A stretch of 64,000 nt of DNA from a gamma proteobacterium HTCC2207 (GTDB lineage Bacteria; Pseudomonadota; Gammaproteobacteria; Pseudomonadales; Porticoccaceae): assembly GCA_905182265.1 (NCBI GenBank), contig CAJJAO010000006.1:124001-188000 (forward strand), given 5' to 3'. A program made the position numbers and the translations under genes. The notes below the pieces were generated by a model that saw only the letters and a program-made list of their open reading frames with translations, searched no databases and was not told where the DNA came from. This document shows positions 8,935-17,645 of this stretch, one piece after another (positions within the stretch are counted from its first letter, which is position 1; the number at the start of each line of letters is the position of its first letter).

Positions 8935-9840
8935 ATGAAGCAGTACTTAGAGTTAGTTCGTCACATCCGCGATCAGGGTGTTAAAAAAGAAGACCGCACA
9001 GGCACAGGCACCTTGAGTGTTTTTGGCTATCAGATGCGCTTTAATCTCGCCGAGGGTTTCCCCTTGGTGACCAGTAAAAAGGTGCATCTAAAGTCGATTC
9101 TCCATGAGTTGCTGTGGTTTATCCGCGGCGATACCAATATCCGCTATCTAGTTGAAAACGGCGTGGGTATTTGGAATGACTGGCCTTTTCAGAGCTGGCT
9201 GCGAGAGACGGGTCAGGACAGTGAATATGTTATGCATTCGCCAGAGTGGAAGGCGAAGATGAAAGACTTTATCGAGCGAGTCAAAACGGATACTGACTTT
9301 GCTGAGCAGTACGGTGACCTAGGCCCAGTTTACGGGCGCCAGTGGCGTAATTTTGAAGGTGTTGACCAGCTTGCTCAGCTGGTTGAGGATATAAAAACTA
9401 ATCCGGACTCAAGGCGTTTAATCGTCTCGGCCTGGAATCCCAAAGATATTCCAGTGATGGTCAAATCAGGGCTGCCGCCCTGTCACAGCCTGTTCCAGTT
9501 TTATGTAATTGACGGGCGCCTGTCTTGCCAGCTTTACCAGCGCAGTGCCGACGTATTTTTGGGGGTGCCTTTTAATATTGCCTCCTACGCCATATTGACC
9601 ATGATGATTGCGCAGGTGACGGGCCTCAAGCTCGGGGACTTTGTGCATACCTTTGGCGATGCTCACCTTTATACCAATCATATGGACCAGGTTGAAGAGC
9701 TGTTGTCGCGGTCAACATTTGACCTGCCGACCTTGGCGCTCAATCCCGATGTCGATAATCTGTTTGATTTTGTTTTCGAGGACTTCGAGTTGCTTAACTA
9801 CCAATCCCACGGGCCGATTTCTGCGCCAGTGGCGGTGTAA
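8935..9840 (+). CDS. thyA: Thymidylate synthase, long form with a 37-residue insertion
   Basis: ThyA converts dUMP to dTMP using methylene-tetrahydrofolate. The nucleophile is Cys183 in [31 protein letters not shown] binds dUMP and folate. E. coli and Pseudomonas ThyA are 264 residues with the nucleophile at 146. Here everything after IWNDW is shifted by 37 positions because residues about 84-122 form an extra helical insertion, before [14 protein letters not shown] similar insertion occurs in the Lactobacillus casei-type enzymes. The gene is coupled to folA (TAATG), which regenerates the folate it oxidises. Confidence 0.95.
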   Translation: MKQYLELVRHIRDQGVKKEDRTGTGTLSVFGYQMRFNLAEGFPLVTSKKVHLKSILHELLWFIRGDTNIRYLVENGVGIWNDWPFQSWLRETGQDSEYVMHSPEWKAKMKDFIERVKTDTDFAEQYGDLGPVYGRQWRNFEGVDQLAQLVEDIKTNPDSRRLIVSAWNPKDIPVMVKSGLPPCHSLFQFYVIDGRLSCQLYQRSADVFLGVPFNIASYAILTMMIAQVTGLKLGDFVHTFGDAHLYTNHMDQVEELLSRSTFDLPTLALNPDVDNLFDFVFEDFELLNYQSHGPISAPVAV

Positions 9841-10340
9841 TGATGAAGCTTTCTTTAATAGTCGCCGTCAGCCGCAATGGGGTTATTGGTGTTGATAACA
9901 AGCTGCCTTGGCACCTACCCGAAGACCTCAAGTATTTTAAGTCCGTGACCATGGGCAAGCCCCTGGTGATGGGGCGCAAAACCTACGATAGTATTGGCCG
10001 CCCACTACCGGGTCGAACTAATATAGTGGTCACTAGAGATCCCAAGTGGCAGGCGGTGGGTGTCGAGGTTGCGGAATCTCTAGAGGCCGCGCTGGAGCTG
10101 GGCCGCAACGCCTGCGTTAAGGCTGGTGCTGATGAAATTATGGTGATTGGGGGAGAGCAGATCTACCGCATGACCCTGCCTGCTGCAGACCGCCTGTACC
10201 TTACTCAGGTAGATGCCGACGTTGAAGGGGATGCGTTCTTTCCCGACGTCGACTTTAGCGAGTGGAAGCAGGTCGCTGAGCAGTTGCCACAGGTTACCGA
10301 TACGCACCCTTATCGGTTTCTCCAGTTCGATCGGCTCTAG
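9840..10340 (+). CDS. folA: Dihydrofolate reductase
   Basis: FolA reduces dihydrofolate with NADPH and is the trimethoprim target. At 166 residues it is close to the family norm. Diagnostic stretches are SRNGVIGVDNKLPWHLPEDL, with the active-site acidic residue after LPWHLP, then MGRKTYDSIGRPLPGRTNIV and GGEQIY. Two ATG codons stand in tandem at 9840 and 9843, and the first overlaps the thyA stop. The thyA-folA pair makes and recycles folate for dTMP synthesis. No clear terminator follows; the next 220 bases hold the promoter region of the TonB operon. Confidence 0.95.
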   Translation: MMKLSLIVAVSRNGVIGVDNKLPWHLPEDLKYFKSVTMGKPLVMGRKTYDSIGRPLPGRTNIVVTRDPKWQAVGVEVAESLEAALELGRNACVKAGADEIMVIGGEQIYRMTLPAADRLYLTQVDADVEGDAFFPDVDFSEWKQVAEQLPQVTDTHPYRFLQFDRL

Positions 10341-10370
10341 TTAGCAGAAATTTTAAATCTATGGCGCAAA

Positions 10371-10387
10371 TGTTACGTTAAGTAACA
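10371..10387. promoter_or_regulatory. Perfect inverted repeat upstream of the TonB operon (possible operator)
   Basis: TGTTACGTTAAGTAACA has perfect six-base arms separated by five bases. It lies about 175 bases before the first gene of the ttpC-exbBD-tonB operon and about 50 bases upstream of the best promoter candidate. The half-site does not match Fur, and I cannot name its regulator. Confidence 0.4.
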
Positions 10388-10433
10388 GTAGTCAAAGTTC
10401 TCACTTTTATAGGCTAAATTCCTCGCGGCCAAA

Positions 10434-10462
10434 TTGATTCTTGAACTATAGACTGTTACAAA
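10434..10462 (+). promoter_or_regulatory. Candidate sigma-70 promoter of the TonB operon
   Basis: TTGATT (10434-10439) and TACAAA (10457-10462) are separated by 17 bases. The -10 match is moderate. It would give a 5' leader of roughly 90 bases before the ATG at 10561. Support is limited to the hexamers and their position in the only sizeable gap before the operon. Confidence 0.35.
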
Positions 10463-10560
10463 GGTGCCCCGAAACAAAGCATGTTCGAAGTTGATAGTGA
10501 CATTTTTCGATTTTGGACAGTGAAAGATAATTAAACCGGTAGACCCAAATTGAGGGAACT

Positions 10561-11343
10561 ATGAATAAGCAACCACTAAAAGCATTGGCCTTTGTAGCCG
10601 TTCTTGCCAGTGGTCTGACTGTAGGTGCAGTTCAGGCTTCAGAAGTAAGTGACGTACTCAAAGCTGGAGCCAGCAAGGTTCAGGCCGCCAAATCCGCGCA
10701 GACTAAAGTTGATCGTATTGCTGATCAAACCGATGGTCTTTTGCAAGAATTTAAACAGGTCAATAAGCAGATCGAATCGCTACGAGTGTATAACTCGCAG
10801 TTGGAGCGCCAGATCGACAGCCAGAAGCAAATGATGTCTGAGCTTAAAGAGTCTATCGAAAATGCCACTATCATTGAGCGCGGTATCTCGCCATTGATGT
10901 TGAGCATGCTGAAAGGCATCGAAGACTTTATCGCCCTCGACACGCCGTTCAAGAAAGAGCAGCGTCAAGGTGCTATCGATGACCTCTATGTCAATATGGA
11001 CAGCGCCAAGTTCTCTGCCGCGGAAAAATTCCGTCAGATTCTTGAAGTTTACGATATTGAATCTGAATACAGCTTATCTCTAGAGTCTTACCGCGATATG
11101 GTTGATATCAACGCTGACGGTTCTGAAGTTGAAGTAGAAATGCTTCGCGTCGGCCGTGTTGCTTTGATGTATCAGACTAAAGACAAGTCTCAGACTGGCG
11201 CTTGGAACAAAGAAGCCGGTGCATGGGAAACCTTGGGTTCTGAGTACCGTCGACCTGTTGACCAGGGCATCCGCATAGCTAAGAAGCTATCGCCTCAGGA
11301 TGTTATGGAAATGCCAATTACAGCACCGGAGACAGCACAATGA
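10561..11343 (+). CDS. DUF3450 periplasmic protein of a TonB energy-transduction operon
   Basis: This 260-residue protein has a signal peptide (MNKQPLKALAFVAVLASG, cleavage expected after VQAS). A long coiled coil follows at residues about 35-100 (QTDGLLQEFKQVNKQIESL and onward), then a compact C-terminal domain. DUF3450 proteins occur almost exclusively as the first gene of ttpC-exbB2-exbD2-tonB2 clusters in Vibrio, Shewanella and marine gammaproteobacteria, which makes an accessory role in TonB-dependent uptake likely. The ATG of ttpC overlaps its stop (ATGA at 11340-11343). The biochemical role is not known. Confidence 0.9.
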   Translation: MNKQPLKALAFVAVLASGLTVGAVQASEVSDVLKAGASKVQAAKSAQTKVDRIADQTDGLLQEFKQVNKQIESLRVYNSQLERQIDSQKQMMSELKESIENATIIERGISPLMLSMLKGIEDFIALDTPFKKEQRQGAIDDLYVNMDSAKFSAAEKFRQILEVYDIESEYSLSLESYRDMVDINADGSEVEVEMLRVGRVALMYQTKDKSQTGAWNKEAGAWETLGSEYRRPVDQGIRIAKKLSPQDVMEMPITAPETAQ

Positions 11344-12704
11344 ATAATTTTGTTAAAGTTTGTGCCGCTTTTGTAGCCGCTGCTGCTTTTAGCATGCCAG
11401 CGCTGGCACAGGATGCAAAGACTCTCGACGAGCTTCTGCAGATGATTGAGAGCGCGACGATTTCTGAGTCTGCTGAATACCGCAAACGTGAAGCGTCGTT
11501 CAAGAAAGACCAGCGCAAGCAGGCGCAGCTCCTCAAGCAAGCCCAGAACACTAAGACAGCTGAAGAGCGTCGCTCTGACCGTCTCGAGCAAAACATTCGT
11601 GATAACGATGTTGTGCTTGCCGGACTACGTGAGCAGCGTGACAAGCGTTTAGGTTCTCTTAAAGAGCTATTTGGTCACCTGACTGGTGCTGCTGGTGATA
11701 TTCGCGCCAACTTGAATCAGTCAATCGTTAGTGCCCAGATCCCTGGTCGTACAGAATTCCTCGACGAGCTGATTGCTAAGATGAGCAGTGACACTCGCCT
11801 GCCTTCAATTGAAGACATCGAGAAGCTTTGGTACGAGCAGCAGCGCGAAATGATTGAGAGTTCTCGCATTGTTAAGTTCAACCGTTCAGTACTGAGAGCC
11901 AATGGCGAACAGGCTGAGATGGAAGTTATCCGTGTTGGTACTTACAACTTAATGGCCGACGGAATGTACCTAGAGTACAGTCCAGAGAATGGCCTGGTGT
12001 CTGAACTGGCTCGTCAGCCTTCGGCTCACCAAGGTAGTGCAGAAGATCTTCAAGAAGCGACTTCAGGCTTCACCAAAGTAGGCCTAGATCCAACAGGCCC
12101 ACTGGGTGGCGGACTGCTGCGCGCACTGATCAACACGCCGACTCTAGTTGAGCGTTGGCACTACGGTGGTATCGTAGGCTATGTGATCACAGCTGTATTT
12201 GCTGTTGCGATCATGCTTGCTATCTGGCGCTTCGTTGTTCTCAACGGCATGTCAGGCAAAGTAACTAGCCAGCTTAAGTCTGGTGTTGCTACTGGTGACA
12301 ATCCTCTTGGTCGCGTACTTAAAGTGGCTGCGGACAATCCAGGCCTCGATCCAGAGTCATTAGAATTGAAGCTACACGAAGCTGTGCTCAAAGAGCGTCC
12401 GGAAATCGAATCAGGTCTCGACCTGCTGAAGATTATCGCGATGGTTGCACCACTGCTGGGTCTTCTGGGTACCGTAACCGGTATGATTATTACCTTCCAG
12501 ATGATTACTCTGTTCGGTGCTGGCGATCCTAAGGCAATGGCTGGTGGTATTTCTCAGGCACTGATCACGACCGTACTTGGTCTTGTGGTTGCTATCCCTA
12601 CTGTACTGATGCACACATTAGTAAATGGTAAGGCACAGCGTATCCTCCACGTTCTAGAAGAGCAGAGCGCAGGCATCGTGGCTGGTTCCATCGAGGGCAA
12701 ATAA
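11340..12704 (+). CDS. ttpC: TtpC-like MotA/TolQ/ExbB family protein with a periplasmic extension
   Basis: This 454-residue protein combines a signal peptide (residues 1-23, ending MPALA), a periplasmic coiled coil (about 40-115), a soluble domain, and from residue 275 an ExbB/TolQ proton-channel domain. That domain has three membrane segments (GGIVGYVITAVFAVAIML; IIAMVAPLLGLLGTVTGMI; ALITTVLGLVVAIPTVL). This is the architecture of TtpC, required by Vibrio TonB2 systems in addition to ExbB2/ExbD2. It starts within the stop of the DUF3450 gene, and the true exbB follows after one base. The operon therefore encodes two ExbB-like channels, as is typical for this system. Confidence 0.9.
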   Translation: MNNFVKVCAAFVAAAAFSMPALAQDAKTLDELLQMIESATISESAEYRKREASFKKDQRKQAQLLKQAQNTKTAEERRSDRLEQNIRDNDVVLAGLREQRDKRLGSLKELFGHLTGAAGDIRANLNQSIVSAQIPGRTEFLDELIAKMSSDTRLPSIEDIEKLWYEQQREMIESSRIVKFNRSVLRANGEQAEMEVIRVGTYNLMADGMYLEYSPENGLVSELARQPSAHQGSAEDLQEATSGFTKVGLDPTGPLGGGLLRALINTPTLVERWHYGGIVGYVITAVFAVAIMLAIWRFVVLNGMSGKVTSQLKSGVATGDNPLGRVLKVAADNPGLDPESLELKLHEAVLKERPEIESGLDLLKIIAMVAPLLGLLGTVTGMIITFQMITLFGAGDPKAMAGGISQALITTVLGLVVAIPTVLMHTLVNGKAQRILHVLEEQSAGIVAGSIEGK

Positions 12705-12705
12705 G

Positions 12706-13230
12706 ATGTTTTTCGTTGATACGATGGCGGAAGTTGGGAAGTTTATGGATTCAGGTGGCACGGTCCTTTGGGCTATTGTCATCCTGCTATTCGTTATGTG
12801 GACTCTCATCTTCGAACGCATGTGGTATCTCCGATCCAGTGTCAGCATCGATGTTCAAGGCGCACTTGATGTTTGGGAAAATCGCAAAGAGCGAAAATCC
12901 AAGCACGCTCACCAAATTCGGGAGAAGTTAATTTCCGAGGTGAGCATCAAGATCGACGAGAACCTTATGATGATCAAAACTCTGGTTGCTCTGGCACCGC
13001 TATTTGGTTTGCTAGGTACCGTGACTGGAATGATCGTTGTATTTGACGTGATGGCATTTACTGGTGGTGGTGATGCTAAGGCAATGGCCGGTGGTGTTTC
13101 TCAGGCAACTGTTCCGACAATGTCAGGAATGGTTGCAGCTCTCTCAGGCGTATTCGGCATGACCTATGTCGAGCGTTCAGCAGAGCGAGAGAAGCATCTT
13201 TTGGAAGACCATTTGACCATGGATCACTAA
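12706..13230 (+). CDS. exbB: ExbB-type proton channel subunit
   Basis: This is a 174-residue inner-membrane protein with three segments: TVLWAIVILLFVMWTLIFER, LVALAPLFGLLGTVTGMIVV and QATVPTMSGMVAALSGVFGM. The GLLGTVTGM motif and the GGDAKAMAGGVSQA loop are shared with TtpC just upstream. With ExbD it forms the proton-driven motor that energises TonB. The start ATG lies two bases after the ttpC stop. It is short, like other ExbB2 proteins. TolQ is excluded by the neighbours. Confidence 0.92.
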   Translation: MFFVDTMAEVGKFMDSGGTVLWAIVILLFVMWTLIFERMWYLRSSVSIDVQGALDVWENRKERKSKHAHQIREKLISEVSIKIDENLMMIKTLVALAPLFGLLGTVTGMIVVFDVMAFTGGGDAKAMAGGVSQATVPTMSGMVAALSGVFGMTYVERSAEREKHLLEDHLTMDH

Positions 13231-13274
13231 ATGGAGCCTGCCTGTAATAGGCAGGCATCCTACGAGAGAGAACT

Positions 13275-13679
13275 ATGCGCAACAGAACAAATAGAGCAAA
13301 ACCGCAGGGTGAGACAATCGATCTGACCCCTATGCTTGACGTGGTTTTCATTATGCTGATCTTCTTCATTGTGACAGCATCTTTTATCAAGCTACCTGGT
13401 GTTGAGGTCAACAAAGTTGACGCGAACACGCCAACGTCCTACAAAAAAGTAGGTATTTTGGTCGCCATTAGCGAGAACAATGAATATTGGATCGATAAAA
13501 AGCGTGTTGAAACTACCTCGCTAAAAATCAATCTAACAAGATTGTTCAATGAAAACCCAAAGGGCGGCATGGTTATCCAGGCCGATAATGAATCCAACAT
13601 TGAAACAGTTGCTAAGGTAGCTGATATCGCTCGCGATATTGGTATTAACCCGGTAGCTATTTCTGTAGAAAACGACTGA
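13275..13679 (+). CDS. exbD: ExbD/TolR family biopolymer transport protein
   Basis: This 134-residue protein has one N-terminal membrane helix, DVVFIMLIFFIVTASFI. The proton-carrying aspartate is D22 in LTPMLDVVF, equivalent to D25 of E. coli ExbD. A periplasmic domain follows, ending in the typical VADIARDIGINPVAISVE. An AGAGAGAA stretch serves as ribosome-binding site. The gene lies between exbB and tonB, and only a nine-base gap separates it from tonB. Confidence 0.93.
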   Translation: MRNRTNRAKPQGETIDLTPMLDVVFIMLIFFIVTASFIKLPGVEVNKVDANTPTSYKKVGILVAISENNEYWIDKKRVETTSLKINLTRLFNENPKGGMVIQADNESNIETVAKVADIARDIGINPVAISVEND

Positions 13680-13688
13680 GTTAATAGT

Positions 13689-14294
13689 ATGCCTGCAATC
13701 AGAGTTGGTGTTTCTGCCTTACTTGGACTCTTTGTTACCTTTGCGTTGATCATCTTGATGTACAAGCTGATCGACTCAGGCAATAAAGATCTGGATGAAA
13801 AAGAAGCCTTTAAAATTCCAGACTTTCTCCATGTCGATAGACAATTAACCGAGAACGCGAAGACATCTGAAGTTGAAAAACCAGAAGATCCTGAGACGCC
13901 TCCACCAGAAATTCCAGAAGAGAACTTGGAATTTGAAGTGCCAGAAAATGCAGTAAGCATGGCTGCGCCTTCAGCAGGTGGTAATCTTAGTATTGGTAAT
14001 TCTGGCTTTGCACGAGATTCGGATTATATTCCGGTCTATGTACCACAGCCTCAGTATCCCCGTCGTGCGCAAACTCGCGGCAAAGAGGGTTACGCAGTTG
14101 TTGAAGTAATTATTACAACGACTGGTGGTGTTCGTGATCCGGTAATGATTGAAGAATGGCCCGAGGGTTGGGGTTTTGGTCGCGCAGCGATCAAGGCAGC
14201 GAATAAGCTAAAATATAACCCAAGAGTGATTGATGGGCAGCCTCAAGAAGTGAAGGGCGTGCTGTATAAATTCACCTTCCAAATGGCCAAATAG
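13689..14294 (+). CDS. tonB: TonB family protein (TonB2 type)
   Basis: This 201-residue protein has an N-terminal anchor (VSALLGLFVTFALIILMY), an acidic and proline-rich spacer (KPEDPETPPPEIPEENLEFE) and a C-terminal TonB fold (PQYPRRAQTRGKEGYAVVEV to VKGVLYKFTFQM). It carries the force to TonB-dependent outer-membrane receptors. The spacer is short and rich in Glu rather than Lys, as in TonB2 proteins that rely on TtpC. The membrane helix lacks the His found in E. coli TonB. The TPR gene starts nine bases later. Confidence 0.92.
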   Translation: MPAIRVGVSALLGLFVTFALIILMYKLIDSGNKDLDEKEAFKIPDFLHVDRQLTENAKTSEVEKPEDPETPPPEIPEENLEFEVPENAVSMAAPSAGGNLSIGNSGFARDSDYIPVYVPQPQYPRRAQTRGKEGYAVVEVIITTTGGVRDPVMIEEWPEGWGFGRAAIKAANKLKYNPRVIDGQPQEVKGVLYKFTFQMAK

Positions 14295-14303
14295 GGGAAT
14301 CAG

Positions 14304-15668
14304 ATGTATAAAAGCACAAAATTCTTAGCCGTATTTGGCGCCGCTTTTTTGCTGCCTCTTTTGGTGGCAGTGGCAAATCCGCAGTCGGTACTCAGTACTA
14401 GCGCGGTTGCAGCCGAAGAAAAGAAAGAGCCAAAATACAAAGACGTTAAAACTCGTCAACGGCAGTCTGTAGGCGGAAAATGCGCCAAGGCACTAGAGAA
14501 GGTTCAGGTTGTTCTTGAAGAAGAGCTATGGGCAGAATCTTTAAATATGCTGATCAATATTGAAGGCAGCGCTAAGACCTGTAAAACGGACTATGAGCAG
14601 ACTCAAATTTGGAAGTTTAAAGGTTACATCTATTATTCATTAGATGACTTTAATGGAGCGATCCGCTCATATAAGCAAGTGATCAACGGAGTGGGAACAC
14701 CTCCTGAGTTGCGTTTGGACACTCGCTACACATTGGCTCAGCTATACACCGTAGAAGAGCAGTATGCTAAGGCGGCAAAAGAGCTTGAGACTTGGATGAG
14801 TGAGGCAACCATTGTTGGTGCTGACGCTCGCGTTTTACTGGCACAGATTTACTACCAGCTTGAACGTAAGACTGAGTCACTAAAAATGCTTAATGCGGCT
14901 ATTACCGATGTGGAATCTAAAGGTATCTTACCGAAAGAAGGCTGGTGGGGTTTGCAGCGCGTTCTCTACTACGAAAAGAATGACTACAGACGTGTCGTTA
15001 CTATTCTTGAAAAGCTAGTCACTCATTACCCGAAGTGGACGTACTGGAAGCAGATTGGCGGTATGTACGGCGAGCTAGAGCGTGAAACTGACCGTTTAGT
15101 TGCCACCGAGATCGTCTATTTGAACGATCAGCTGGATAAAGAGAGCCAGGTCATGAGCATGGCTTATATGTATCTGGGTGCTGAAGTACCGTACCGTGCA
15201 GCTAGAGTGATTGAGAAAGGTCTTAATGACAAGATCATTGAAACCACTGCCAAGAATCTTGAGGTTTTGGGTACAGCTTGGTATCAATCAAAAGACTTGA
15301 AGCGCGCACTTAAGGCGTTAGAAAGTGCCTCTAAGTACTCTGATACAGGTAACCTGCAGTCTCGTTTGGCTGGTATCTATCTCGATCTAGGTCGTGATAA
15401 AGAGGCTTACCGTGCGTCAAAGCGTGCAGCTAAGAAAGGCGGCGTTAAGCGTCCAGATGCAAATTACCTAGTAATGGGTAATGCGCTGATCAATCTTCAC
15501 TGCTACAAAGATGCGGTTAAGGCTTTCCAGAAGTCACTAAAAGAAGCCAAAGACAAGAAGAGCAAGAAGTATCCTCAGCAATGGATTCGCTATGCGGATA
15601 CCGAGGGCACTCGATTAGGTAAGCTGCGTGATGTAGGTGCTAAGGTACCTGGATGTAGTAAGGCTTAA
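14304..15668 (+). CDS. TPR-repeat periplasmic protein of the TonB operon
   Basis: This 454-residue protein starts with a hydrophobic signal (FLAVFGAAFLLPLLVAVA). It then consists mainly of tetratricopeptide-like helices, for example IWKFKGYIYYSLDDFNGAIR, TRYTLAQLYTVEEQYAKAA, VLGTAWYQSKDLKRAL and AYRASKRAAKKGG. A TPR protein ends the equivalent TonB2 operons in Vibrio and Shewanella. A scaffold role for the TonB-ExbBD-TtpC complex or receptors is plausible but inferred. It is the last gene, followed 20 bases later by a perfect terminator. Confidence 0.88.
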   Translation: MYKSTKFLAVFGAAFLLPLLVAVANPQSVLSTSAVAAEEKKEPKYKDVKTRQRQSVGGKCAKALEKVQVVLEEELWAESLNMLINIEGSAKTCKTDYEQTQIWKFKGYIYYSLDDFNGAIRSYKQVINGVGTPPELRLDTRYTLAQLYTVEEQYAKAAKELETWMSEATIVGADARVLLAQIYYQLERKTESLKMLNAAITDVESKGILPKEGWWGLQRVLYYEKNDYRRVVTILEKLVTHYPKWTYWKQIGGMYGELERETDRLVATEIVYLNDQLDKESQVMSMAYMYLGAEVPYRAARVIEKGLNDKIIETTAKNLEVLGTAWYQSKDLKRALKALESASKYSDTGNLQSRLAGIYLDLGRDKEAYRASKRAAKKGGVKRPDANYLVMGNALINLHCYKDAVKAFQKSLKEAKDKKSKKYPQQWIRYADTEGTRLGKLRDVGAKVPGCSKA

Positions 15669-15688
15669 GCTAGTAGATTAGTAAGTAC

Positions 15689-15723
15689 AAAAAAACCCCA
15701 GTATCTAGATACTGGGTTTTTTT
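15689..15723. terminator. Bidirectional terminator between the TonB operon and ilvD
   Basis: The core CCCAGTATCTAGATACTGGG is a perfect 20-base palindrome. It is flanked by seven A on the left and seven T on the right, so it can stop transcription from both the TPR gene (plus) and ilvD (minus, ending at 15752). Confidence 0.95.
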
Positions 15724-15751
15724 ATGGGTGGTAACAATCTATAACCTAAAC

Positions 15752-17587
15752 CTAAAGCAGGTTAACGTCCCTAACAGCACCTTTGTCGGCGCTGGTCGTA
15801 AGCTTGGCATAGGCTCTTAGACTGTCGGTAATCTTCCTTGGTCGCTCTTCTACAGGTTTCCAGCCTAGCTTATCCTGTTCTTTGCGACGCTTTTCTAACT
15901 CAGCATCAGACACCAACACATCAATAGTGCGATTGGGGATATCGATACGAATGGTGTCCCCTTGACGCACTAGACCAATGTTGCCACCGGCACCGGCTTC
16001 GGGCGAAACATGGCCAATGGAAAGCCCAGAGGTGCCGCCAGAGAATCTACCGTCGGTAATCAGTGCACAAGCCTTGCCCAGATCTTTGGATTTAATATAG
16101 CTAGTGGGGTAAAGCATTTCTTGCATACCGGGGCCGCCTCTTGGGCCCTCGTAACGCACAATAACCACGTCACCGGCTTTAACCTTATCCTCAAGAATAC
16201 TGGCCACCGCTTCGTCCTGACTTTCAGTGATAAACGCCGGCCCTTCAAAGACATGGATAGACTCGTCTACGCCGGAGGTTTTTACCACACAGCCGTCTGG
16301 TGCAAGATTACCGGTCAAGATGGCCAGGCCACCCTCAAGGCTAAAGGCGTTTTCGAGATTGCGAATACAGCCCTGTTCGCGATCGGCGTCCAGAGAAGGC
16401 CAACGAGTGCTCTGGCTAAACGCGGTCTGAGTTGGAATACCAGCAGGGCCCGCTTTATAAAATGTTTTCACTTCTTCACTAACATGGCCGCTAACAATGT
16501 CCCACTTATCTAGAGCCTCTTGCAAGGTCTTGGAATGCACCGTCGGCAATTCCCCGTGAATCAGGCCCGCACGGTTTAGTTCAGCCAAGATACCCATAAT
16601 ACCGCCAGCGCGGTGAACATCTTCAACATGGTATTCCGGGGTGCTTGGTGCGACTTTACATAGCTGAGGTACAACTCGACTTAGGCGATCAATATCCGCC
16701 AGATCAAAATCAATCCCCGCTTCCTGCACAGCAGCCAGCAGGTGCAAAATAGTATTGGTTGAACCACCCATGCAAATATCTAATGTCATGGCATTTTCGA
16801 AGGCTTTAAAGTTGGCGATCGAACGCGGCAGTACACTGTAGTCATCCTGCTCATAATGCTGACGCGCCAGTTTGACGATAGTGCGTCCGGCTTCTTGAAA
16901 TAGCTCGCGACGGTCAGAATGAGTGGCTAGGACTGTGCCATTACCTGGCAGAGAGAGACCCAGGGCCTCGGTTAAACAGTTCATGGAATTCGCGGTAAAC
17001 ATGCCAGAGCAAGAACCGCAGGTCGGGCACGCAGAGCGCTCATATTCCAAAACTTTCTCGTCACTGGCGCTGTCGTCCACAGCGATAACCATGGCATCAA
17101 CCAGATCGAGCTTATGTTCTGACAGCTTAGTTTTGCCGGCTTCCATAGGCCCACCGGATACAAAAATCACTGGGATATTGAGGCGCATAGCAGCCATGAG
17201 CATTCCCGGCGTAATCTTGTCGCAGTTGGAAATACACACTAGCGCATCGGCACAGTGGGCATTGACCATATATTCCACAGAGTCAGCAATAATGTCTCGC
17301 GAGGGCAGGGAATAGAGCATTCCGTCATGACCCATAGCAATACCGTCATCCACCGCGATGGTGTGAAACTCACGGGCAATACCACCCACCTTGGCAATTT
17401 CAGCGGCGACTAGGTCACCCATATCTTTGAGGTGCACATGGCCGGGAACGAACTGGGTGTAAGAATTGGCGATGGCAATCATCGGCTTATCGAAGTCGTC
17501 ATCTTTCATGCCCGTGGCGCGCCAGAGTGCGCGAGCGCCAGCCATATTACGGCCTTGAGTGGTGGTGTGAGAGCGATACTTGGGCAT
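15752..17587 (-). CDS. ilvD: Dihydroxy-acid dehydratase
   Basis: IlvD dehydrates 2,3-dihydroxy acids to 2-keto acids in valine, isoleucine and pantothenate synthesis, using an iron-sulfur cluster. The 611-residue length matches the proteobacterial enzyme. Cluster ligands are visible as C122 in SNCDKITPG and the cysteines of [11 protein letters not shown] (187-193); the C-terminal [19 protein letters not shown] is also present. It ends at a bidirectional terminator shared with the TonB operon. The next step of the pathway, ilvE, lies 6 kb away in this window. Confidence 0.97.
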   Translation of the reverse strand: MPKYRSHTTTQGRNMAGARALWRATGMKDDDFDKPMIAIANSYTQFVPGHVHLKDMGDLVAAEIAKVGGIAREFHTIAVDDGIAMGHDGMLYSLPSRDIIADSVEYMVNAHCADALVCISNCDKITPGMLMAAMRLNIPVIFVSGGPMEAGKTKLSEHKLDLVDAMVIAVDDSASDEKVLEYERSACPTCGSCSGMFTANSMNCLTEALGLSLPGNGTVLATHSDRRELFQEAGRTIVKLARQHYEQDDYSVLPRSIANFKAFENAMTLDICMGGSTNTILHLLAAVQEAGIDFDLADIDRLSRVVPQLCKVAPSTPEYHVEDVHRAGGIMGILAELNRAGLIHGELPTVHSKTLQEALDKWDIVSGHVSEEVKTFYKAGPAGIPTQTAFSQSTRWPSLDADREQGCIRNLENAFSLEGGLAILTGNLAPDGCVVKTSGVDESIHVFEGPAFITESQDEAVASILEDKVKAGDVVIVRYEGPRGGPGMQEMLYPTSYIKSKDLGKACALITDGRFSGGTSGLSIGHVSPEAGAGGNIGLVRQGDTIRIDIPNRTIDVLVSDAELEKRRKEQDKLGWKPVEERPRKITDSLRAYAKLTTSADKGAVRDVNLL

Positions 17588-17645
17588 GGGTTTTCTCTTA
17601 TTAATATGTGGTTGTTGACGATAGTCTTAGGGAAAGCGGCTCTAG

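Noticed and set aside
16010..16513. Plus-strand open frame of 167 codons inside ilvD
   Set aside because: It lies entirely antisense to the intact, highly conserved ilvD and shows no recognisable domain.
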